From assembly GCA_905221605.1 (NCBI GenBank), contig CAJNDS010002791.1:62001-126000 (forward strand): DNA of 64,000 nt, read 5' to 3'. Positions 55,055 to 63,319 of this stretch are shown in pieces (the first letter of the stretch is position 1; the number at the start of each line of letters is the position of its first letter). The position numbers were made by a program, and so were the translations under genes. The DNA is from Symbiodinium natans. Its lineage: Eukaryota; Sar; Dinophyceae; Suessiales; Symbiodiniaceae. A model generated the notes under the pieces. The model saw only the letters and a list, made by a program, of their open reading frames with translations. It did no database searches and was not told the origin of the DNA.

Positions 55055-55140
55055 GGGTTTGGGGTGTACACTTGGGCACTAAAGCTACTGTATGGGAACC
55101 CCTTATGAGGCCCAAGCATATAATATGGGTACCTGGAAAT
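55055..55140. mobile_element. Family C element
   Basis: GTACACTTGGGCACTAAAGC...GAGGCCCAAGCATATAATAT. Confidence 0.7.
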
Positions 55141-55147
55141 CCACAAG

Positions 55148-55633
55148 GTGAAGTGACCAAGGACGACATCCTAAAGACCCTAACCTCGTGGGCCTATTCG
55201 ACTGATCCCTGCTGGCATCACATCCTTGAAATTACCGTGGAGTCGCCAACCAACCTTGCGAGTGATGTCTACTTCATTGAGAATGCCCGAATACCTTCTG
55301 CAGTACTTCCTGCAGGTGATACAGGTGACACTGAGGCGGCCACAGAGGAGGGCGAAGAGAGGAGGGAGTTGTCGGTGGAGATGCTATCGGGTGAGAGAGT
55401 ACAACTTGGGATGAAGGTCCCTTTCACAGTTGCCGATGTGAAGCCGATGCTGGAACGGCGTCTGGGCATTCCGTCGCTCCTGCAAAAGATCATTGCAGGC
55501 TCTGAGGAGCTGCCAGATGAGGCAGAAGTGACTGCGGATTCCGTGACCCTGATTCGTCGAGAGCCGCTGCCCATAGACACAGAGGACTTCCTGCACAGCA
55601 TGCTGGAGACAGCAGATGAGAGCAGCATCTTGG
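55148..55633 (+). CDS. Exon with ubiquitin-like fold, multi-exon gene
   Basis: 162 codons. It starts EVTKDDILKTLTSWAYSTDP, has an acidic linker (DTEAATEEGEERREL), then a ubiquitin-like segment: LSVEMLSGERVQLGMKVP, FTVADVKPMLERRLGIP, QKIIAGSEELPDEAEVT, DSVTLIRREP. The beta-beta-alpha-beta layout and the L..G.P...Q.....G..L spacing fit the ubiquitin-like superfamily (inference from pattern). It joins in frame to 55856-56135 when the intron 55634-55855 is removed (G split over the junction). Confidence 0.85.
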
Positions 55634-55855
55634 GTGCCCAGTGGTGCCCTTGTTCCCTTTTTTGGGTTCAAGGTTCCCTTTTGCAGTAACCAACCCCAAA
55701 AAAGGGTGCCCGTGGTATTATTACATGGTTACTGGGCTACCACTAGGATGCCCAGTAGTACCCTTATTCCCTTTTTGGTAGGTTTAGGTTCCCTTATAAA
55801 ACCCTTTAAGCAAAGAAGGGTACCCTTTTTCATCCCAGGTTACTGGGCTACCAAG
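55634..55855 (+). mobile_element. Intron made of two tandem family F elements
   Basis: Copy 1 GCCCAGTGGTGCCC...GTTACTGGGCTACC (55636-55733), copy 2 GCCCAGTAGTACCC...GTTACTGGGCTACCAAG (55742-55855). Donor GTGCCC, acceptor CCAAG; GGT at both borders; the frame is conserved. Confidence 0.85.
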
Positions 55856-56135
55856 GTATACTCCGAAGGTGGCACCGTTTCGACACTTACAGCGACTGGC
55901 CGGCCAGCAAGCAAGCGAGGCTGGACTGGGCCATGTCTCACCGCCAAATGACGAATGTGCCCTTGACCACAGAGAACGTGCTTGAGCGTCTCACCGCGTG
56001 GCTTGAGCTTGACGAGAGCAAGGCAGGTGTTCATCCGGACAGTTTCAGGGCTCACGTTGACAAGATCGTTGCATTCATGCAGCACTGCTGTTACAGCCCT
56101 TCTCTACTCGTGGCCTACGAGGAGCGAAGCAAGAT
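55856..56135 (+). CDS. Exon: RRWHRFDTYSDWPASKQA...
   Basis: Reads ILRRWHRFDTYSDWPASKQA then RLDWAMSHRQMTNVPLTT, ENVLERLTAWLELDESK, HPDSFRAHVDKIVAFMQ, SLLVAYEERSKM; donor GTAAGCC. Same gene as the ubiquitin-like exon. Confidence 0.85.
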
Positions 56136-56212
56136 GTAAGCCAAGAGTTTTCACATATCCATATCTTGAAGAGCACAGGTGAACCTACGGGAATGCCTTT
56201 TTTCCATAACAG

Positions 56213-56392
56213 GTTCCGTTATATCTTCGAACATGGTTCTAGGTGCTTATAGTCACATAGCTAGCAGTATAAGATATGGGTGGCAAACAATGTACCTCCC
56301 GCTGCTCCATGAGGATCCCTACGGCCACGATGATGACTTCGAGTTTGTCTTCTTCTTTGTGGGGCGACTCCGTGGTGAGATGCAGACGCTTG
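56213..56392 (+). CDS. Exon(s): YGWQTMYLPLLHEDPYGH...
   Basis: Acceptor CCATAACAG. Reads FRYIFEHG in one phase, then RYGWQTMYLPLLHEDPYGHD and DDFEFVFFFVGRLRGEMQ in another. Either a 32-bp non-coding piece or a different acceptor lies at about 56236-56267. Family F follows. Confidence 0.75.
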
Positions 56393-56507
56393 GTAGTGCA
56401 GTGGTACCCTTTTCCCTTTCTTTGGGTTCAAGGTTCCCTTATAAAGTAACCAGCTGAAGAAAAGGGTGCCCTTGTCAAAATATGGTTTAGTGGGCTACCA
56501 AGGACGT
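56393..56507 (+). mobile_element. Family F element (intron)
   Basis: GTAGTGCAGTGGTACCC...AAAGGGTGCCC...GTGGGCTACCAAG; GACG lies at both borders. Confidence 0.85.
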
Positions 56508-56629
56508 TAGTAGTGCAGAGCTTCCTCCTCAACTGCTGGTGCTGACTGATTCGTAGCCAGGAGATTATGGAGGCCAAGGTTAGCGGAGTTAAGGTGCTTG
56601 TGCTTTGCGGGATCGAATCGTATATTCTG
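56508..56629 (+). CDS. Exon(s), isochorismatase-like piece
   Basis: TLVVQSFLLNCWC follows the family F element, then after a TGA and CCAG the frame EIMEAKVSGVKVLVLCGIES then YIL. The string VKVLVLCGIES matches the core of isochorismatase-like hydrolases, where the catalytic Cys normally follows (GIE.hvC). Here YIL is read before a likely GT donor at 56630, so the Cys is missing or on another exon. Confidence 0.45.
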
Positions 56630-56639
56630 GTGCAGTATT

Positions 56640-56780
56640 GTCAACACATAAACGGTGCTGGATTTCCAGTACTACCCAAAGAGTCCACTATTACTCCTTA
56701 AACAAGGAAAATGCCTTGAAGCATAGTAAGGATCCCTATCTAGTTCCAGGTATTGTCCTTAAATAAGGGGCATTGGGTTC
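56640..56780. mobile_element. Foldback element in intron
   Basis: CCAAAGAGTCCACTATTACTCC...CCTTAAATAAGGGGCATTGGG; related to the element in the intron 36095-36276. Confidence 0.55.
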
Positions 56781-56895
56781 TCTTGTACTAGTTCAAGGAC
56801 CAGCACCTCATGCTGAGTACACGTACGCGGCCATGTAGAGCCGACATAATCAGAACAGGGTTTTGGGGTCATTTTAGTATATTTATATATCGGGG
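56781..56895 (+). CDS. Open segment, frame unsure
   Basis: After TAGTTCAAG: DQHLMLSTRTRPCRADIIRT... or PAPHAEYTYAAM. The second resembles PSAHAEYILRN at 40.9 kb. Confidence 0.35.
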
Positions 56896-56966
56896 CCATC
56901 AGGAAAGACTATGAGTAATTATTCCGACCTCTATTTTACTCCTCCTCAGAGTAGCACAAGTCTTAG

Positions 56967-57095
56967 AGGGTCGTCGCCTGTCGGCCGGACCTTCTAGTAC
57001 TGGAGTGGTGCCACGATGAATACAGCATGTGGCGACTTGTTTACTGCGAAGGCAGGAAGACCCGACAGCTTGGGCGTATGAGGGTGCAACCCTAA
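56967..57095 (+). CDS. Exon: RVVACRPDLLVLEWCHDE...
   Basis: Reads RVVACRPDLLVLEWCHDEYS then MWRLVYCEGRKTRQLGRM, RVQP; acceptor AAGTCTTAG; meets CCCTAAA. Confidence 0.85.
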   Translation, partial: RVVACRPDLLVLEWCHDEYSMWRLVYCEGRKTRQLGRMRVQP

Positions 57096-57230
57096 ACCCT
57101 GAATCCCCTAAAGCCGACACCCCTAAACCCGAAACCCTAGAACCCAAAACCCTAGAACCTTAAACCCTAGAACCCAATGAGGGTGCAACCCCCACGACCC
57201 TATGAGGGTTGATTCCCTACACCCTACACC

Positions 57231-57395
57231 CCTGAGAACCAGTCATGGCGAGTGGTGCAAGCACATACCTTGCCCCACGTCGCATGTGTGCGATGGTTTT
57301 TGAAGATTTCGAGTCCCCTCAAAGGGGAAACAGGTAGCACGGACGCAGAAGTCTTGTCGGAATGCCGTGCTCGGCTACATCTACCGAAGCCATAA
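57231..57395 (+). CDS. Exon: PENQSWRVVQAHTLPHVA...
   Basis: 54 codons: PENQSWRVVQAHTLPHVACV then RWFLKISSPLKGETGST..., TAA. It overlaps the next segment in another frame, so its 3' end is probably spliced. Confidence 0.55.
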   Translation, partial: PENQSWRVVQAHTLPHVACVRWFLKISSPLKGETGSTDAEVLSECRARLHLPKP

Positions 57396-57635
57396 TGCAC
57401 GACGCTGCTTAAAAGGTGTTCCGTTTCTTCATGAAGCATTTAGGGCAGGATTTAGAAATAGAGATTCAAGAACTGACCTACGACTATTCTGGATATGCTT
57501 GTTTAGAGAGAGCCCTGCACGCCCAGTGAGGACTGACCTTTTCGGGTTTAACGTGTTGGAGGGGGGGGTTGACACCAGCGACGTCCAAGACCCTACACGC
57601 ACAGACAGCCGATACGCCAAAAGCCCTAAACGCTA
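57307..57635 (+). CDS. Exon: NAVLGYIYRSHNARRCLK...
   Basis: About 105 codons: KSCRNAVLGYIYRSHNARRC then LKGVPFLHEAFRAGFRNR, DSRTDLRLFWICLFRES, RPVRTDLFGFNVLEGG. The start is within the overlap; a stop follows at 57634. Confidence 0.6.
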
Positions 57636-57750
57636 ATTTAAACCTAACCCCTAAAACCTAAACCCTAAACCCTAAACCCTAACACAGGGCGTTAGGCTTT
57701 CGGAGTTTAGGGTTTCGGTTGAGGGTGTAGAGTTTAGCACCCCCCCCCCC

Positions 57751-57826
57751 CCGCAAGTAGTGGAGTTGCCATGGCTCTGAGACTAGTCGAGAGGGGCACT
57801 CTCCACTGTAACCTAAGCTCGAAACC
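57751..57826 (+). CDS. Exon: SSGVAMALRLVERGTLHC...
   Basis: Reads ASSGVAMALRLVERGTLHCN then LSSK after a C run (57740-57752). Confidence 0.6.
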
Positions 57827-57898
57827 CAACCCCAAAGCCCCAAACCCCTACCCAAACCTAAGAGCCCTACCCCTAAACCCTAAACCCTAAACCCGAAA

Positions 57899-58018
57899 GC
57901 CCAGGTGCCGCATCTGGTCCTCGCAGGGCACAGCCCCCTCTACTTGTCCATGCTGACGCCCGAGGACACGCGGGAGGGGGGTCCCTATAGACCCGAAATT
58001 TGGAGCCATGAGCCCTAA
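57899..58018 (+). CDS. Exon: AQVPHLVLAGHSPLYLSM...
   Basis: Reads AQVPHLVLAGHSPLYLSMLT then PEDTREGGPYRPEIWSHE; third positions almost all G/C at first; ends at TAA of a CCCTAAA tract. Confidence 0.8.
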   Translation, partial: AQVPHLVLAGHSPLYLSMLTPEDTREGGPYRPEIWSHEP

Positions 58019-58108
58019 ACCCTAAACCCTAAACCCTAAACCCTAAACCCTAAACCCTAAACCCTAAACCCTAAGCCCTAAACCCTAAACCCTAAACCCT
58101 AAACCCTC

Positions 58109-58196
58109 AACAGCAGCTGGAAGGAAGCCGCAGCGCAGCTTCCAGCATTTCGGCTTCCTCTCATGGCAATGTACGAATGGCCGGAGGCCATCTACT
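58109..58196 (+). CDS. Exon: NSSWKEAAAQLPAFRLPL...
   Basis: Reads NSSWKEAAAQLPAFRLPLMA then MYEWPEAIYL; abuts family S. Confidence 0.75.
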
Positions 58197-58390
58197 TATT
58201 GGGTTCTTAAGGGAAGGGGGGTTCAAGGGGGGTATGATTTGAGGGTTTAGGGTTTAGGGTTTAGGGTGATTTAGGGTATGTAACCCAAGGTTCCCTAATA
58301 CTCCCTACTACTCCCTAAGGCTCCCTAAGCTTCCCTAGGTTCCTAGGTACCTACCCCCCTTGAGCCCCCCTCCCTTAAGAACCCGAAAAG
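58197..58390. mobile_element. Family S element carrying TTTAGGG
   Basis: GGGTTCTTAAGGGAAGGGGGGTTCAA-type left arm and TTGAGCCCCCCTCCCTTAAG right arm; TTTAGGG units at 58239-58267. Confidence 0.85.
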
Positions 58391-58552
58391 TGTACGCCCG
58401 GTCAACCCAAGAGGGCTTTGGGCTTAGGAGTGAGAGGAATTCGGGGGTTCGGGGTTTAGGGTGTAGGGTTTAGGGTTTAGGGTTTGGGGTTTGGGGTTTA
58501 GGGTTTATTAGGGCTACCGTCCGCAAACCCCCAGACCCCCAGAAGCCTGCAG

Positions 58553-58759
58553 GTCTTCCACACCCATGAACCCTACATGCATGCTACAGAAGCCAGGGCC
58601 AAACAACCAGAATCCCGACGAGCACAAAACGGTGTAAACGCTATAAGCTACCTGAAAGCCCTATCTACCCGCTTAGCCTTAAAAGCCCTACAGGCCCCTA
58701 AACTCCTGCAAGCACCCCTTTTAGCCCTAAACGCCCTACAGGCGCCCAAACTCCTATAA
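58553..58759 (+). CDS. Exon: VFHTHEPYMHATEARAKQ...
   Basis: Reads VFHTHEPYMHATEARAKQPE then SRRAQNGVNAISYLKALS and a repeat ALKALQAPKLL / ALNALQAPKLL encoded by a 48-bp tandem duplication of CCCTACAGG-type units. The repeat part may be intron rather than exon. Confidence 0.55.
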   Translation, partial: VFHTHEPYMHATEARAKQPESRRAQNGVNAISYLKALSTRLALKALQAPKLLQAPLLALNALQAPKLL

Positions 58760-58795
58760 GGTTCGGGGGGTTCTCCGCTGGTGGAAGGCTTCCAG

Positions 58796-58870
58796 GGTTC
58801 AAGGATCTTGGTCGCTGATGCATTCAAAGTTAAACGCCTGGAAAAAGGCACACGTACCTACCCCGACACC
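58796..58870 (+). CDS. Exon: GSRILVADAFKVKRLEKG...
   Basis: Reads GSRILVADAFKVKRLEKGTR then TYPDT; acceptor GGCTTCCAG. Confidence 0.75.
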
Positions 58871-58906
58871 CTAAACCCTAAATCCTTAACATTTACCTTT
58901 ATTAAG

Positions 58907-59006
58907 GTCGTTCAGGAGGTGCTTGGCCTCTAAAGCGGCAATTCCGTTTCTTCAGGGGTTCCTCGTGAGGCAGCGTCAGGTTTCGGGCGACCTTGATATA
59001 GGCTAG
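58907..59006 (+). CDS. Exon: SFRRCLASKAAIPFLQGF...
   Basis: Reads SFRRCLASKAAIPFLQGFLV then RQRQVSGDLDIG and TAG; acceptor TTATTAAG. Confidence 0.7.
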
Positions 59007-59150
59007 GCGCATGCAGACCCTAAGGCCCGAAAACCCTACAACCCTAAAGCCCAAAACCGTAAATCCCTAAAACCCTAAAACTCTAAAACCCTAAATCCTA
59101 AAACCCTAAGCCCTAAAACCCAAAAACTCTAAAACTCCGAACTCCTCTAG

Positions 59151-59190
59151 GACTTGCCGTGCCTCAGGGTGCATGTGCCTGCCCCAAAGG
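59151..59190 (+). CDS. Exon-like: DLPCLRVHVPAPK
   Basis: Acceptor CCTCTAG, donor GTTTAGGG. Confidence 0.5.
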
Positions 59191-59239
59191 GTTTAGGGTT
59201 TCGGGTTTAGGGTTTAGGGTTCCGAGTTTAGATTACCTG

Positions 59240-59328
59240 TAATACTATGTTATGTAGATACTTGGGCCTGAAAGGGGTTCATATAGTAGCTTTAGGGCCC
59301 AAGTATATACTACATAGGTACATCTAAA
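59240..59328. mobile_element. Family C element (reverse layout)
   Basis: TATGTAGATACTTGGGCC...GGGCCCAAGTATATACTACATAG-type arms. Confidence 0.75.
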
Positions 59329-59405
59329 CCCTAAACCCTAAGCCCTAAGCCCTAAACCCTAAGCCCTAAGCCCTAAACCCTAAACCCAAAACCCTGAACC
59401 CTTAG

Positions 59406-59526
59406 GGGTACCAGAGGGGACAGCGATTTGTTTGTCCTGGTCTCAGGTGGCGTGACCTTTGTGGCGCGTTTTTGTCGACGCCAGTCTTGCCGACATGCGC
59501 GTCATGTGGAACCCTCTCTATCCCGA
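59406..59526 (+). CDS. Exon: GTRGDSDLFVLVSGGVTF...
   Basis: Reads GTRGDSDLFVLVSGGVTFVA then RFCRRQSCRHARHVEPSL; between telomere tracts. A second frame is open in the right half. Confidence 0.6.
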
Positions 59527-59640
59527 ACCCTGAACCCTGAACCCTAAACCCTAAACCCTAAACCCTAAACCCCAAACCCTAAACCCTAAACCCTAAACCC
59601 CAAACCCTAAACCCTGAACCCTAAACCCCAAACCCTAAAC

Positions 59641-59711
59641 CGCTTTTGGTTCGAGAGCCGAACACGCCCCCTCAACCCTTAGTTGGGAGGCCCGTGGGAT
59701 ATTTCTCATGT
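59641..59711 (+). CDS. Exon: AFGSRAEHAPSTLSWEAR...
   Basis: Reads AFGSRAEHAPSTLSWEARGI then FLM; a family N element follows with GATTCT (GA donor). Confidence 0.6.
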
Positions 59712-59826
59712 GATTCTACCTCGAACCCCTAAGGTTGTACTGCGTTCGGGGTTGTCAAAGATCCTCTAAGGTAATAGAAGGGCCATATTCGGAGTATTTT
59801 AGCGGAAAGACTCCCTTGAATTTTAG
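59712..59826. mobile_element. Family N element (intron)
   Basis: GATTCTACCTCGAACCCCTAAGG-type start, ACTCCCTTGAATTTTAG end. Confidence 0.65.
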
Positions 59827-59886
59827 TTTTGCATTTTCCTGAATCCACGGCCTTCGAACGCGCAACCCCGAAGCAGCAGATCCTAC
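59827..59886 (+). CDS. Exon: FCIFLNPRPSNAQPRSSR...
   Basis: Reads FCIFLNPRPSNAQPRSSRSY; directly after family N. Confidence 0.65.
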
Positions 59887-59994
59887 CCTAAACCCTAAAC
59901 CTAAACCCCAAACCCTAAACCCTAAACCTATCAGAACCTACTGCTATAGTCGGTGTTCAGGGTCAAGGCTTGACGCGCCATCATATGTTCAGCC

Positions 59995-60113
59995 GTTGGG
60001 GGTTTCCGAAAATGGGGGGTGGGGGAGGTACCTTATCGGGGTCCTTAGAAGTGAATATTAATATTTGGGGGGGCTATTTGGGGGGTCCCAAATTTTCGGA
60101 AACCCCCATGTGG
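59995..60113. mobile_element. Family G element
   Basis: GGGGGTTTCCGAAAATGGGG...CCCAAATTTTCGGAAACCCCC: long inverted ends, the clearest family G copy. Confidence 0.85.
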
Positions 60114-60273
60114 GGTGTAGGGTTGAGTGTGTTCAGGCTACAGGGCTTAGGTTGAAGTCTTGGGGTTTAGGTGTTTTTCGTTTAGGGCCATAGGGTTCAG
60201 TTATGAGGGTAGGTGCCGTAGGAACCCTAAACCCTAAACCCTGAACCCTAAACCCTAAACCCTAAACCCTAAG

Positions 60274-60377
60274 CCCGAATAGAGAGTGCTAGGAAAGGTT
60301 GGGGTGTCAGGCATGGCGGAGTCCCCCTCATGCCTACAGACAGAAATCCTGTGAGTTCATGTTTTCAGAAGCCCTAA
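60274..60377 (+). CDS. Exon: RIESARKGWGVRHGGVPL...
   Basis: Reads RIESARKGWGVRHGGVPLMP then TDRNPVSSCFQKP. An alternative short exon MAESPSCLQTEIL ends at GTGAGTT. The acceptor would be CCCTAAG. Confidence 0.6.
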
Positions 60378-60533
60378 ACCCTAAACCCTAAACCCTAAAC
60401 CCTAAACCCTAAACCCTAAACCCTAAACCCTAAACCCTAAACCCTAAACCCTAAACCCTAAACCCTAAACCCTAAACCCTAAACCCTAAACCCTAACCCT
60501 AAACCCTAAACCCTAAACCCTAAACCCTGTCAG

Positions 60534-60625
60534 GTCTGGTAGAGAGGGGATAATTCACGAATGGGAATTTGTGCGAATGAGGCCTTCGCACCTCCGCTTG
60601 CTTGCTGCAAGTGCTTGGCGACAGG
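60534..60625 (+). CDS. Exon: SGREGIIHEWEFVRMRPS...
   Basis: Reads SGREGIIHEWEFVRMRPSHL then RLLAASAWRQ; acceptor CCTGTCAG after a long CCCTAAA tract, donor GTTTGGGG. Confidence 0.8.
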
Positions 60626-60667
60626 GTTTGGGGTTTAGGATTCAGGATTTAAGGTTTAGGGTTTAGG

Positions 60668-60718
60668 GTCGTAATGCCGTTTGTGTCTTCCAAACTCTCG
60701 AAGACAGATTTCATGTGT
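60668..60718 (+). CDS. Exon: RNAVCVFQTLEDRFHV
   Basis: After TTTAGGGT; TAG after. Confidence 0.55.
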
Positions 60719-60812
60719 AGAGAGCCCTAAACCCGACACCCCAAACCCTAAACCCTCTCACAGAAATTTTCCAAACCCTGCAACTCTAACCCTACGCCCT
60801 AAACCCTTCTTG

Positions 60813-60884
60813 CTTCGGGTTGCCCTGAGATTTGCACTCAACCACGGGACTGAGGGTTGCTTTTCGAGCCCTACAACTTAAAAT
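60813..60884 (+). CDS. Exon: RVALRFALNHGTEGCFSS...
   Basis: Reads RVALRFALNHGTEGCFSSPT; follows CCCTAAA variants. Confidence 0.55.
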
Positions 60885-60943
60885 GGAGTTTGGTGCATGA
60901 GGGTTTTGGGGTTCAGAGGTTGAGGGTTTAGGCTACTTAGAAG

Positions 60944-61035
60944 CTCTTTTGACTTAGTAAGTCTACTTCGTATCCTAGAAAGCCCATTAAACTCCCCCAG
61001 AACTCGCCTTACTTGCTAATTGCTAAGTCACAAGG
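60944..61035. mobile_element. Family I element
   Basis: CTACTTAGAAGCTCTTTTGACTTAGTAAGTCTA-type left arm; right arm CTAAGTCACAAGGGCTTCCAAGTAG is its approximate inverse. Others at 61285-61510 and 63578-63690. Confidence 0.7.
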
Positions 61036-61138
61036 GCTTCCAAGTAGTTCTCAGTAGAGACAGAAGACAGAAGATTGAGCTATAGGTGCTCTAGCTTCAG
61101 TTGGTCATGCCACCCCCCCCCCCCCCCCCCCGCCCACC

Positions 61139-61205
61139 CTAAGTATATTGGGTATAGCAAGGAAGCCTCTTTTCGTATGTCACCTAAGAATCCCACGGCG
61201 GGGGG
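61139..61205 (+). CDS. Exon: KYIGYSKEASFRMSPKNP...
   Basis: Reads KYIGYSKEASFRMSPKNPTA; between a C run (61111-61130) and a G run (61201-61224). Confidence 0.5.
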
Positions 61206-61284
61206 GGGTGTGGGGGGGGGGGGGACTTTTGTCTGTGGTAGCAACCTACATCAGGTAGGTTTTGGGTTCTGAATGTAAGGCCTA

Positions 61285-61510
61285 CTTAGAAGCCCTTTTG
61301 ACTTAGTAGGTGGGTCTAGGAAGGTGGGTTATGGGGATTAGCAGAGGTTTCCTTGGGGAATACTAAGTCCCCTAAACCCTAACCCCTAAACCCTAAACCC
61401 TAAACCCTAAACCCTAAACCCTAAACCCTAAACCCTAAACCCTAAACCCTAAACCCTAAACCGCAATGCGGTTTTAAAGTAGACTTACTAAGTCAAAAGA
61501 TCTTTCGAGT
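61285..61510. mobile_element. Family I element carrying telomere repeats
   Basis: GAAGCCCTTTTGACTTAGTAGG (61291) and TTACTAAGTCAAAAGATC (61487) are inverted arms around about twelve CCCTAAA units (61371-61462). Confidence 0.8.
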
Positions 61511-61592
61511 CAAGCTGAATAGTAAGCGTCGCCTCGCATCTGGGTGGATGAGGGCTAGGCGGATGAGCTGTTTCACCGTAGGACATCTAAGG
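61511..61592 (+). CDS. Exon: KLNSKRRLASGWMRARRM...
   Basis: Reads KLNSKRRLASGWMRARRMSC then FTVGHL; starts next to family I and ends at family H. Confidence 0.65.
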
Positions 61593-61740
61593 GTAGTTGC
61601 ATGGTCCCTTACTATGGGCCCTTAAGAAGGGGACCCCCTTACATACCCCCTACATACCCTATACAACCCAAGGGCCCTAACATCAGCACCCTTTGAAGAG
61701 GGTAAGGGTCCATATTAAGGGCCCATGAAACTACCCTTAG
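61593..61740 (+). mobile_element. Family H element (intron)
   Basis: AAGGGTAGTTGCATGGTCCC...AGGGCCCATGAAACTACCCTTAG: inverted ends AAGGGTAGTT/AACTACCCTT. The final AG is the next acceptor. Confidence 0.85.
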
Positions 61741-61941
61741 AAGGACAAGGCACGGGCACCCGGTCCAAGCAAACAAAAAAAGGCGGCGGAAGCTCGGCCA
61801 AAGAACATGATTCAAGCAAGCCCCAGTGTTCTCAGACCTTTTGGCTATTGCTCCCCTAGCCCTCAACCACTACATGAACAACATACATACGCTTGGTGTA
61901 CCATCATGAGTCTTGACCACTTGAAAGAATGTATAGCATAG
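61741..61941 (+). CDS. Exon: KDKARAPGPSKQKKAAEA...
   Basis: 66 codons to TAG: KDKARAPGPSKQKKAAEARP then KNMIQASPSVLRPFGYCS, PSPQPLHEQHTYAWCTIM, SLDHLKECIA. Starts exactly after family H. Possibly terminal. Confidence 0.85.
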   Translation, partial: KDKARAPGPSKQKKAAEARPKNMIQASPSVLRPFGYCSPSPQPLHEQHTYAWCTIMSLDHLKECIA

Positions 61942-62036
61942 CATGGCGCCCAGCTTGCCTGGGAAAGCGCTAAACCCTAAGCCCTAAACCCTAAACCCTA
62001 AACCCTAAACCCTAAGCCCTTGACTCCAAACCACAG

Positions 62037-62092
62037 CTGTTGGCCTTGGGAGGTGGATGGAAATGTAGGAGCCTGAATGATTGGCACCCAAG
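62037..62092 (+). CDS. Exon: LLALGGGWKCRSLNDWHP
   Basis: Acceptor CCACAG; a family F left end follows (CAAGTAGCCCAGCGCTACCC). Confidence 0.65.
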
Positions 62093-62158
62093 TAGCCCAG
62101 CGCTACCCTTTTGCCCGTTTCGGGTTCTAAGCTCAACTATGCAAAGTCCAAGCAAAGA

Positions 62159-62282
62159 ACCCTAAACCCTAAACCCTAAACCCTAAACCCTAAACCCTAA
62201 ACCCTAAACCCTAAACCCTAAACCCTAAACCCTAAACCCTAAACCCTAAACCCTAAACCCTAAACCCTAAACCCTAAACCCT
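62159..62282. repeat. Perfect CCCTAAA tract
   Basis: Seventeen or so perfect units, just right of a family F left arm (62088-62155). Confidence 0.97.
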
Positions 62283-62295
62283 ACCCCCTACATAG

Positions 62296-62364
62296 TTCGA
62301 AGGTGAGTTCCAGTACCCGAAATTCAGGGTACAATCAAATGCCCGCTATCATCGCTGTCTGGGA
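62296..62364 (+). CDS. Exon: FEGEFQYPKFRVQSNARY...
   Basis: Reads FEGEFQYPKFRVQSNARYHR then CLG; acceptor CTACATAG, donor GTTTAGGG. Confidence 0.75.
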
Positions 62365-62435
62365 GTTTAGGGCTTAGGGTCCTAGGCGGTGACCTCATGA
62401 GCCCCAAACCTTCTTTGTTACAATGCTTTTGTAGG

Positions 62436-62498
62436 CCCCCCCCTATGGAGCCTGGCGTTCTGAGCTATGGGATTCTTACACACTCTCGAACGACCTAA
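62436..62498 (+). CDS. Exon: PPMEPGVLSYGILTHSRTT
   Basis: Acceptor GCTTTTGTAG; TAA after, then CCCTAAA and CCCCTAAA variants (62505-62680). Confidence 0.6.
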   Translation, partial: PPPMEPGVLSYGILTHSRTT

Positions 62499-62681
62499 CC
62501 CCAAACCCTATACCCGAAAGCCCTAAACCTAAACCCCCAAACCTCTATAAACCACCCTAGACCCCTAAGCCCTAAACCCCTAAACCCCTAAACCACCCCT
62601 AAAGCCTCAACCCAAAAAGCCTAAACCCCTAAAGCCCTAAACCCCTAAACCCCCAAACCCCTAAACACATAAGCCCGAAAC

Positions 62682-62767
62682 CCCATCCCGGCTGCGACGC
62701 CGCACCGCATCTTTGTGGTTTTTTGGGCGGATCTGGAAGTTGCAGAGGGTCTTGTTATCGATTTCGG
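62682..62767 (+). CDS. Exon: PIPAATPHRIFVVFWADL...
   Basis: Reads PIPAATPHRIFVVFWADLEV then AEGLVIDFG; ends near GTTTAAGG. Confidence 0.75.
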
Positions 62768-62953
62768 GTTTAAGGTTTAGGGTTTGGTCTTGTTGTCGTC
62801 GTGTGCTTTACCCTTAGCTAGGCTCAAAATAGCCCAATACGAAGGCCTTTGAGCCCACAAGCCCTAAAATCAGAGTCCTTAGACTTAGAGTTGGGTATGT
62901 TGAGTTGTCATAGTTATGGTGTCTTTCTTTCTCTGGACTTTGGGGTACACTAG

Positions 62954-63030
62954 AGGTACTCCATAGGGCTGCTGGGTACCAGTGACAGCCCCTCGTTACT
63001 CGAAGAATCTGGACTGCTACTATGGATTAA
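62954..63030 (+). CDS. Exon: RYSIGLLGTSDSPSLLEE...
   Basis: Reads RYSIGLLGTSDSPSLLEESG then LLLWI; acceptor GTACACTAG. A second frame (LWCLSFSGLWGTLEVLHR...) is open just upstream. Confidence 0.65.
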
Positions 63031-63085
63031 CCCTAAACCCTAAACCTTAAACCCTAAACCCTAACCCCTAGAAGCCCTGCACCCT

Positions 63086-63133
63086 AGACATGTTTAGGCT
63101 CTGCAAGGAGGCCTGCAAGGCTAGTATATTTTA
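63086..63133 (+). CDS. Exon-like: MFRLCKEACKASIF
   Basis: After CACCCTAG; TAG after. Confidence 0.55.
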
Positions 63134-63319
63134 GGGGGACAAACAACCTCCGTAATAGTACGTACAACCCAACTTAGCTCTACTCACTACTAGGAAGGTT
63201 CCCTCTCTCTCTGGGGGTCTTAAACCCTAAACCCTAAACCCTAAACCCTAAACCCTAAACCCTGAACCCTGAACCCTAAACCCTAAACCCTAAACCCTAA
63301 ATCTTTCTTTGTCACTTAG

